Assembly (NCBI GenBank): GCA_030038335.1
Contig: JASHPC010000021.1
Span: 1 to 6,085, forward strand
DNA: 6,085 nt
Reading direction: 5' to 3'
Source of the DNA: Vulcanimicrobiota bacterium
GTDB lineage: Bacteria > Vulcanimicrobiota > Vulcanimicrobiia > Vulcanimicrobiales > Vulcanimicrobiaceae
The notes beneath the pieces are model-generated. The model searched no databases. It was given only the letters and a program-made list of their open reading frames with translations, and was not told the DNA's origin. A program made the translations under genes and the position numbers. Shown in pieces: positions 1 through 5,138 of the stretch (the first letter of the stretch is position 1; every line of letters begins with the position of its first letter).

Positions 1-890
1 TCAAGCGCAGCGCGCACGTCTTTCGGTCTAAAGTGGAACGGGGCGACGAGCGTCACCTCGTCGTAGTGCAAGCGTGCGGCATCGAACGACACGGACGTCC
101 CCGCTGCGAGGCCGCCGAAAAAAGATACGGTGCCTCCTCGACGCGCAAGCGAGGGCGCCCACTCCCACGCCTCCTGCGTGCCGGTGCACTCGACGACAGC
201 GTCAGCGCCGCGTCCGCCCGTGCGCTCCACCAGCGCTGCTCGCGCGTCGAGCGCACTCCCGTCGACCGTCTCTAGGCCGTATCCGCGCGCGATCTCTAAG
301 CGCTCCGCGCGACGGCCGATCAAAGTTGTCGCTATGCCATGCTCGCGCAAGACGAGACCGTGCAGTATGCCGAACGCACCGTCTCCGATGACGGCAGCAA
401 AGCCCGTTGGTTGCAGTCGTTCGACGGAGTGCACGACGCACGCGAGCGGCTCCAAGAACGCCGCTTCCCGATACGAGAGGTCCGGTGGCTTGTGAAAGCA
501 GTTCTTCTCGACGACGCGCTGAGGAACTTCGATCGTGTCTGCGTATGCTCCGAGAAGCATCGTCGAGACGAGCTGCTCGCAAAGCTCTTCTTCACCGTTG
601 CGGCACCAAGAGCACGTGCCGCACGGCGCCGTGTGCACGCACATGACCGCGTCACCAGCGCGATACTCCGTGACCCCTGCGCCGACCGCCGCGACGTCGC
701 CGGAGAACTCATGGCCGAAGCGCGTCGGCATCGGCATCTTTGGATGGCCGCGCCTATACGTCTTCAAATCGGTTCCGTCCGTAAGGGCCGCGCGGACGCG
801 TACGACAATCGCCCCCTCTGCAGGTTCGCACCCGGGTTCGTCCCGCAGCTCGATTCTACGGGGCTCGACGAGCACGGCGACGCGCGTCAC
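1..890 (-). CDS. Zinc-type medium-chain alcohol/polyol dehydrogenase, 3' end cut by the window edge
   Basis: An open frame of 296 codons runs uninterrupted from a GTG at 890 to the window edge; the last roughly 40-60 residues are missing. The protein has a GroES-like catalytic domain followed by a Rossmann domain. Visible landmarks are His60-Glu61 in FGHEFSG, the structural-zinc cysteines Cys90, Cys93, Cys96 and Cys104, Glu147 in EPLAC, and the nucleotide loop GDGAFG at 169-174. Where the family normally has CGTD, this protein has DGTD, so the first catalytic-zinc ligand is Asp38. Haloarchaeal glucose dehydrogenase is a known case of Asp there, so activity is plausible. After the second beta strand comes Gly192-Arg193-Arg194 instead of an acidic residue, which suggests NADP(H). 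The start overlaps the ribE stop as GTGA with GGAG five bases upstream, implying translational coupling. The family call is firm; the substrate is unknown. A polyol, sugar or alcohol dehydrogenase are all possible. Confidence 0.9.
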   Translation of the reverse strand, partial: MTRVAVLVEPRRIELRDEPGCEPAEGAIVVRVRAALTDGTDLKTYRRGHPKMPMPTRFGHEFSGDVAAVGAGVTEYRAGDAVMCVHTAPCGTCSWCRNGEEELCEQLVSTMLLGAYADTIEVPQRVVEKNCFHKPPDLSYREAAFLEPLACVVHSVERLQPTGFAAVIGDGAFGILHGLVLREHGIATTLIGRRAERLEIARGYGLETVDGSALDARAALVERTGGRGADAVVECTGTQEAWEWAPSLARRGGTVSFFGGLAAGTSVSFDAARLHYDEVTLVAPFHFRPKDVRAAL

Positions 891-1474
891 TCGCTCTCCG
901 CGCGCGCGTATCTCGCCAGCGGATCGATCTCGATGTTGCAGCGATCACCGGCTTTGCGAAGCTCGAGCGTCGTTCGCGCGAGCGTCTCCGGGATCAGCGC
1001 GATTTCGAACCAATCGCTTCCTGTCGCAGCGACCGTCAAGCTGATGCCGTCGACGGCAACGAATCCTTTCTCAACGGTTGCAAACGCGAGGCGCGGCGGA
1101 CGCTCGAAGCGCACGCGCTTTCCCTGTCCCTCTTCTTCAACGGAAAGCACGCGAGCCGTCGTGTCGACGTGCCCGTAGACGAAGTGGCCGCCGATCCTGT
1201 CGCCCATCCGCATCGCATACTCGACGTTGACGACGTCACCGGGCGCGCGATCGCCGAGCGTCGTGCGCGCGAGCGTCTCGGGCACGACGTCGAAATCGAT
1301 ATTTTCGTTCTCCACGCGCGCCGCCGTCAGGCACACGCCATCGATCGCGATCGAGTCTTTCGCCTCTGGTTCCTCGGCAAGCGTGCCCTCACAGGCGATG
1401 CGGAGCGACGCCCCGCCGCGGTCGCGCTGCAGCGTCACGATCGTACCCCGATAGCCGACGATGCCGCTAAACAT
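887..1474 (-). CDS. ribE: Riboflavin synthase, alpha subunit type
   Basis: This 195-residue protein catalyses dismutation of two 6,7-dimethyl-8-ribityllumazine molecules to riboflavin and the pyrimidine-dione by-product, the last step of riboflavin synthesis, in the cytoplasm. It shows the two tandem lumazine-binding barrels of the family: an N-terminal MFSGIVG, GVCLT at 46-50 ending the first repeat's key loop, GGHFVYGHVD at 95-104, and GISLTVA at 143-149 in the second repeat. The two repeats share a VPETLARTTL / IPETLARTTL segment (64-73 and 161-170). Length is typical. The ATG at 1474 is chosen over an in-frame TTG at 1480 because GGGAG sits 8 nt before the ATG but only 2 nt before the TTG, and because the protein then begins MFSGIV as in homologues. 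It overlaps the end of ribD by 8 nt and its own stop overlaps the next gene's GTG. The function is secure. Confidence 0.97.
   Translation of the reverse strand: MFSGIVGYRGTIVTLQRDRGGASLRIACEGTLAEEPEAKDSIAIDGVCLTAARVENENIDFDVVPETLARTTLGDRAPGDVVNVEYAMRMGDRIGGHFVYGHVDTTARVLSVEEEGQGKRVRFERPPRLAFATVEKGFVAVDGISLTVAATGSDWFEIALIPETLARTTLELRKAGDRCNIEIDPLARYARAESE
896..899 (-). promoter_or_regulatory. Shine-Dalgarno site of the dehydrogenase gene, inside ribE
   Basis: The minus strand reads GGAG here, followed by a 5-nt spacer and then GTG at 890. It lies within the last codons of ribE. It fixes the GTG start and the GTGA overlap at 887-890, because no other start codon in this frame is as well placed. 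Confidence 0.6.
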
Positions 1475-2558
1475 CTGCAAAGCTCCCTGAGAGCAACGCG
1501 TCGCTTCCGAGACGTTCGAAACGATCGAAGCGCAACGCGCGCCGCATGCCGCCGAATGCTCCGCTCGCGAGCACTGGAACGGCCGCGTCGCTCCGGAGAA
1601 TCACCGGCGCGATCACCCAGTAGAGTCGATCGACGAGTCCCTGCGCGATGAGACGAGCCGCCAGCGTCGGGCCACCTTCGCAAAGAACGCTGAAGATGCC
1701 GTGCGAACGCAGCGCCCGCAACGCCGCTGCAAGATCCAACTCGATGCTCTCGGCGCCGCCGACGTAGAGTATCTCCGCGACGTCTTCGAGCTGGGCGAAC
1801 CGGTCGCGCGTACCGGCCGGCGCCAGGACGATCGTGCGTGCGTAGCCGGCGACGTCTGCAAAGATGCGCCGGTCGGGAGGCACGGCATCGCGTTCGCATG
1901 CAATGACGCGCACGTACTCGCGAAGCCGCGTCGACGGCGGGCGAACCGTCAGCTGCGGATCGTCGACGCGAACGGTTCCGGCCCCCACCATCACCGCGTC
2001 CAACGCGACGCGCAACCCGCGAACGAAGAGCCGCTCTTCTTCGCACGTGAGCCACTGCGCGACGCCGGGACGCGACGTCACGTACCCGTCGAGCGACATC
2101 GCCATCTTCAGCGCGACGTAAGCGCGATCGCTCCCCATCGAGCGCGCGAACGTTTCGACGATCGCCGAGGCCGTTTCGTCGCTCGAAATTTCCACGTCGA
2201 GACCGCGCGCGCGCAGCAGCGCAGCGCCGCCGCCGTTGCGCGTCGGATCGATGGTTCCAACGACGACGCGCGCGACGCCCGCGTCGAGCACGGCTTGCAC
2301 GCACGCCGGCGTGCGGCCGAGGAGCGTGCACGGCTCGAGTGTGACGTAGAGCGTCGCGCCGCGCGCGTCTCCGGCTTGCGCAAGCGCGTTGACTTCCGCA
2401 TGCGCGAGGCCAGCGCGATGGTGATAACCTTCGCCGAGCACGCAGCCATCGCGTACGACGACCGCGCCGACCGGCGGATTCGGCGACGTGTTGCCTGTCC
2501 CGCGGCGAGCGAGTTCGTATGCGCGCTCCAAGAAGAGCCGGTCGAGACGTGAAATCAC
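1467..2558 (-). CDS. ribD: Bifunctional riboflavin biosynthesis protein RibD (deaminase/reductase)
   Basis: This 363-residue protein carries out two consecutive steps: hydrolytic deamination of 2,5-diamino-6-ribosylamino-pyrimidinone 5'-phosphate, then NADPH-dependent reduction of the ribosyl group to ribityl. The N-terminal deaminase domain (about 1-145) has TSPNPPVGAVVV at 24-35 and the zinc site His53-Ala-Glu55, Cys77 (LEPC) and Cys86 (GRTPAC), so it looks catalytically complete. The C-terminal RibD_C reductase domain (about 146-363) has Lys151, SLDG at 155-158, GAGTVRVDDPQLTVR at 192-206 and CEGGPTLA at 293-300. Length and domain order are normal. It begins at GTG 2558, which overlaps the comF stop as GTGA. 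I see no clear Shine-Dalgarno, so it probably depends on reinitiation after comF. It ends with TAG overlapping ribE by 8 nt. Ribosylamino substrate supply (RibA) and RibB/RibH must be encoded elsewhere. Confidence 0.97.
   Translation of the reverse strand: MISRLDRLFLERAYELARRGTGNTSPNPPVGAVVVRDGCVLGEGYHHRAGLAHAEVNALAQAGDARGATLYVTLEPCTLLGRTPACVQAVLDAGVARVVVGTIDPTRNGGGAALLRARGLDVEISSDETASAIVETFARSMGSDRAYVALKMAMSLDGYVTSRPGVAQWLTCEEERLFVRGLRVALDAVMVGAGTVRVDDPQLTVRPPSTRLREYVRVIACERDAVPPDRRIFADVAGYARTIVLAPAGTRDRFAQLEDVAEILYVGGAESIELDLAAALRALRSHGIFSVLCEGGPTLAARLIAQGLVDRLYWVIAPVILRSDAAVPVLASGAFGGMRRALRFDRFERLGSDALLSGSFADV
1483..1487 (-). promoter_or_regulatory. Shine-Dalgarno site that decides the ribE start
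   Basis: The minus strand reads GGGAG, with 8 nt to the ATG at 1474. The spacing rejects the upstream in-frame TTG at 1480, which would be only 2 nt away. The site lies within the 3' end of the ribD coding sequence, so ribE can be initiated by ribosomes finishing ribD. Confidence 0.75.
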
Positions 2559-3154
2559 GGGCCATGCTGATTCGGCGCGATCGCGACGACCACCGCCCCA
2601 GCGACGATCGCTCCCGACGCGCGCAGCGCCGCGGCGCAGTCCACGAGCGTTGAACCGGTCGTGCAGACGTCGTCGACGAGCGTGAGCCGCTCGCCGTGAA
2701 AGTCACGTCTGCTCTCGAACCGGCCCCGCGCCGAGAGCCGCGCGTCCCGGGAACGTCCGCGCTGAGCTCCTCCTCTCGCGTGCGCGAGCGCCTCGCAAAC
2801 GACTGCGCCGCTCGTCAAAGCAGCCGCGCGCGCGATCTCCGCAACGCCGTCGACGCCACGCACGCGTACTCGCGCCGTGGTCGTTGGAACGGGAACGAGG
2901 ACTGCGACCGTGTCGACGCGGGCTCCGAGGAGCCGGCCCAGCGCGAGCGCAACGTCGCGGCGACCGTCCTTCACTGCGAGCACAGCCGACCGAAGCGCCC
3001 CTTCGTACCGGCCAAGCGCCTTGACGATGACTCCGTCGCGCGTTTCGGTCGTCTCAGCGGCACGCGCAGCGCACGCGTCGCAGAATCCGCTCCCCACTTG
3101 CCCGCACGCGGCACACTGAGGAGGGAAGAGCACGTCGAGCACGCGCGACCACAC
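2555..3154 (-). CDS. comF: ComF family phosphoribosyltransferase-like protein
   Basis: This 199-residue cytoplasmic protein has the two-part ComF layout. A short N-terminal zinc knuckle holds Cys14-x2-Cys17 and Cys25-x2-Cys28 (FPPQCAACG...FCDAC). A type I phosphoribosyltransferase fold follows, with the PRPP-binding signature LTLVDDVCTTGSTL at 157-170 (Asp161-Asp162) and VPVP at 87-90. In competent bacteria ComF family proteins support uptake or processing of transforming DNA, but most family members have no tested role. The usual RGFNQ motif appears here as RGVDGV at 99-104, a divergence from the family pattern. The start is GTG 3154, preceded by AAAGGG with 4-nt spacing; an in-frame GTG 12 nt downstream is an alternative. 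It is the first gene of the operon and overlaps ribD by 4 nt, a pairing that may reflect packing rather than shared function. Confidence 0.88.
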   Translation of the reverse strand: MWSRVLDVLFPPQCAACGQVGSGFCDACAARAAETTETRDGVIVKALGRYEGALRSAVLAVKDGRRDVALALGRLLGARVDTVAVLVPVPTTTARVRVRGVDGVAEIARAAALTSGAVVCEALAHARGGAQRGRSRDARLSARGRFESRRDFHGERLTLVDDVCTTGSTLVDCAAALRASGAIVAGAVVVAIAPNQHGP

Positions 3155-3225
3155 GCAACCCTTTCCCGCCGTCTACCGCAACCGCAAGAGGCGAAACAAC
3201 GCGCGCGTAGCACCGTACTCGAGTC
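3155..3225. promoter_or_regulatory. Divergent intergenic region, presumed promoters for comF-rib operon and protease gene
   Basis: These 71 bp are the only space between two divergently oriented coding sequences, so at least one promoter is expected here. On the minus strand a weak candidate is TTGTTT (3194-3199) with TAGACG (3170-3175), 18 nt apart, but the -10 match is poor. I see no convincing promoter for the plus strand, and no strong Shine-Dalgarno before the ATG at 3226 (only GAG at 3221-3223). The gap is too short for an FMN riboswitch. Confidence 0.4.
3159..3164 (-). promoter_or_regulatory. Shine-Dalgarno-like AAAGGG before comF
   Basis: The minus strand reads AAAGGG, then TTGC, then the GTG at 3154. 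The 4-nt spacing is short but workable, and it supports this GTG over the in-frame GTG at 3142. Confidence 0.45.
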
Positions 3226-5055
3226 ATGATTCTTCGCATCGCGTTCGCGGCGACGCTTGTCGCATCTATGCCGCTCGCCGCTCGCAGCGCCGTCCCTCCC
3301 GCCGCATCCGTCCTCGCGCAGGCGCGCACAGCAACGTTTTCCCGCCCGCTGACGTCGGTACGCAACGTGAGAACGACCGGCATACTCACGGAGGTCGGCC
3401 TCACCGCTCCGTACACGGAGTGGGACGACATGCGAGGGCCGTTCGTGGAGTTCACCGGAGGAAACGACTTCCTCACCGGAAGCTCTGGCTACGACGGGCA
3501 CGTTTCGTGGTCGAAGGATCGCTCGGGCATCATGCTGGTCGACGGTGGCGAATCGACGCGGCTGCAGAGCGTCGACCAAGCTTACACCGCGTCGTTTTCA
3601 TACTTCCGACCCGCGTTCGGCGGCGCGTCGGCTCGCTATGCCGGAAGAAAGGAGCAAGACGGCACCGCATACGACGTCGTCTCGCTTACGCCGCCGGCCG
3701 GCTCGACGATCGCGCTCTGGATCGACACGCGTACGCATCTCCTCGCAAAGCTGGTCGAACCAATCGGGCTCGTAACGTCGACGACGACGTTCTCCGACTA
3801 CCGCCGCGTCGACGGCATCACGCTTCCCTTCCATGTCGTGACGACGAACTCACAGGGCAACAACTCGTCGCTCGTCGTGACGCGTTATAGCGTCAACGCA
3901 CCCGGCATTGCCGCGCTGCTACGCGTTCCGCGCTCGAGCGCGCACGACTTCTCGATAGCGAACGGGTCGAAGACGACGGTTCCGATCGAGGTCATCAACA
4001 ACCATATCTTCTTCCACGTGATGCTCGACGGCAAGGGACCATACACGTTCATCTTCGATACTGGCGGAACGAACACCATTACGCCGGGCGTCGCGGCGGC
4101 ATTGCACGCACGCAGCGCGGGCGGATTGAACCTGACCGGCGTCGGAAACACGACCGAGGGTGCGCAGTTCGCGCGCGTCCATAGCGTACGCATCGGAAAC
4201 GCTTCGATTCGAAGTCAAGACTTCATCGTGCTTCCCATACAGCGCGGCTTCGGCGTTGCCGAAGGGCTGCGTATCGACGGGATGATGGGTCCGGCGATTC
4301 CCGAACGCTTTCTCACGACGATCGACTATGCGCATGCCCGTATGACGCTCTCGCTTCACGCGCGCGCCTCCGGAACGTCGGTGCCGTTCTTCTTCGACGG
4401 TACGATTCCGACGCTGCTCGTCACCGTCGACGGCGTACGCGCCCGCACCCTTCTCGACACCGGAAACCGCGGACAACTCTACCTGTCGTCGCCATTCCTT
4501 GCTTCACATCCAACGCTCGAAACGCACGAGAAATCCTCAATTGCCGTCACGGGCTTCGGCGTCGGTGGGCCCAGCTACGGACGCCTTGGAAGAATCCGGA
4601 GCGTACGTGTCGGCCCATTCAATCTCCGCGGCGTCGTCACTGACTTCGCAACGCAGACGCAAGGGGCGACGGCCGACCCGTTCAGCGACGCGAATCTCGG
4701 CGGCGGCGTATGGAATCGCTTTACGCTGACGCTCGATTATGCGCACGAGCGCATCTGGCTTACTCCGAACGCGCGCTACGGAACGGCGTTCACGTACGAT
4801 CGCTCCGGCCTGTTCCTTATCGACTACAACGGTGGAGCGACGGTGCTCGACGCACTCGCCGGAACGCCCGCTGGGAATGCCGGAATCAAGAAAGGCGACA
4901 CGCTTCTTGCGGTAGATGGAAAGCCCGCCTCTGCGTACACGCTGGCGCAGCTTCGTGCGCTCTTCCGCGGCGCGCCGGGCACGACTTTGCATCTCCGCAT
5001 ACGCTCGGCCGGCGCGGAACGCAACGTCGATCTAACGCTCGCAAACTACGTCTAA
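3226..5055 (+). CDS. Exported two-lobed aspartic protease with C-terminal PDZ domain
   Basis: This 609-residue protein begins with a signal peptide (Arg4, hydrophobic stretch 5-19, cleavage near 19-22), so it probably acts outside the cytoplasm. Residues about 35-225 form a beta-rich domain with ALWIDTRTHLLAKLV (163-177) and VDGITLPFHVV (195-205), resembling LolA-type lipoprotein carrier folds; this is the least certain part. Two retropepsin-like lobes follow. Lobe 1 (about 250-378) has FDTGGTN with Asp278 and DGMMG at 351-355; lobe 2 (about 384-515) has LLDTGNRG with Asp411 and LGGGVWN at 491-497. The lobes end in related segments, TIDYAHARMTL and TLDYAHERIWL. A PDZ domain (about 525-605) has AGIKKGDTLLAVDG at 552-565. 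Each lobe supplies one DTG aspartate, so a complete active site is possible in one chain. It stands alone, divergent from the rib operon. Substrate and processing are unknown. Confidence 0.88.
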   Translation: MILRIAFAATLVASMPLAARSAVPPAASVLAQARTATFSRPLTSVRNVRTTGILTEVGLTAPYTEWDDMRGPFVEFTGGNDFLTGSSGYDGHVSWSKDRSGIMLVDGGESTRLQSVDQAYTASFSYFRPAFGGASARYAGRKEQDGTAYDVVSLTPPAGSTIALWIDTRTHLLAKLVEPIGLVTSTTTFSDYRRVDGITLPFHVVTTNSQGNNSSLVVTRYSVNAPGIAALLRVPRSSAHDFSIANGSKTTVPIEVINNHIFFHVMLDGKGPYTFIFDTGGTNTITPGVAAALHARSAGGLNLTGVGNTTEGAQFARVHSVRIGNASIRSQDFIVLPIQRGFGVAEGLRIDGMMGPAIPERFLTTIDYAHARMTLSLHARASGTSVPFFFDGTIPTLLVTVDGVRARTLLDTGNRGQLYLSSPFLASHPTLETHEKSSIAVTGFGVGGPSYGRLGRIRSVRVGPFNLRGVVTDFATQTQGATADPFSDANLGGGVWNRFTLTLDYAHERIWLTPNARYGTAFTYDRSGLFLIDYNGGATVLDALAGTPAGNAGIKKGDTLLAVDGKPASAYTLAQLRALFRGAPGTTLHLRIRSAGAERNVDLTLANYV

Positions 5056-5062
5056 CAACAGG

Positions 5063-5134
5063 TGTCATCCCGAGCGTAGCGCACGTTGTCATCCCGAGCG
5101 TAGGCGCGCAGCGCCGAAGTCGAGGGGCGAGGGG
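5063..5134 (+). repeat. Intergenic repeat: two 17-bp direct copies plus a tandem 7-mer
   Basis: The 17-mer TGTCATCCCGAGCGTAG occurs identically at 5063-5079 and 5087-5103, a 24-bp period. The second copy continues into a hairpin and then CGAAGTCG and two tandem CGAGGGG units at 5121-5134. The element fills nearly all of the spacer between two convergent genes. From memory, TCATCC(C/T)GAGCG-type sequences are dispersed intergenic repeats in several bacterial lineages, so this may be one full copy preceded by a truncated copy. It contains no open reading frame. Confidence 0.7.
5103..5115. terminator. Short hairpin in the convergent spacer, possible bidirectional terminator
   Basis: GGCGC at 5103-5107 and GCGCC at 5111-5115 form a perfect 5-bp GC stem with a 3-nt loop. 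Outer CCC (5093-5095) and GGG (5124-5126) could extend it imperfectly. It lies between stop codons at 5055 (plus) and 5139 (minus), where both transcripts should end. No T-run follows on either strand, so it is not a classical intrinsic terminator, and it may simply be part of the repeat. Confidence 0.3.
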
Positions 5135-5138
5135 CGAA

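Larger units (their letters stand above)
1..3154 (-). other. Overlapping operon comF-ribD-ribE-dehydrogenase
   Basis: Four same-strand genes have no intergenic space. The overlaps are GTGA at 2555-2558, 8 nt at 1467-1474 and GTGA at 887-890. Such junctions favour one transcript and coupled translation. No terminator or promoter-sized gap exists between the genes, so transcription most likely starts in or near 3155-3225. The operon may continue to the left of base 1. Confidence 0.85.

Noticed and set aside
339..1178. Plus-strand open frame of 279 codons opposite the dehydrogenase and ribE
   Set aside because: It spans parts of two well-supported genes on the other strand, lacks recognisable motifs and has the arginine-rich composition of an antisense shadow.
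1475..1480. TTG at 1480 as the start of ribE
   Set aside because: It would be 2 nt from the GGGAG site, while the ATG at 1474 has an 8-nt spacer and gives the conserved MFSGIV start.
1435..2706. Minus-strand open frame of 423 codons covering ribD and the end of comF
   Set aside because: It is longer than ribD but extremely arginine- and alanine-rich with no family motif, while ribD in the overlapping frame has complete deaminase and reductase signatures. It is a GC-rich shadow.
3919..4476. Minus-strand open frame of 185 codons within the protease gene
   Set aside because: It lies opposite the first and start of the second protease lobes, which have clear DTG motifs, and it has no motif or initiation signal of its own.
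5063..5103. CRISPR array
   Set aside because: There are only two 17-bp units with a 7-bp gap, no spacer-sized intervals and no cas gene nearby.
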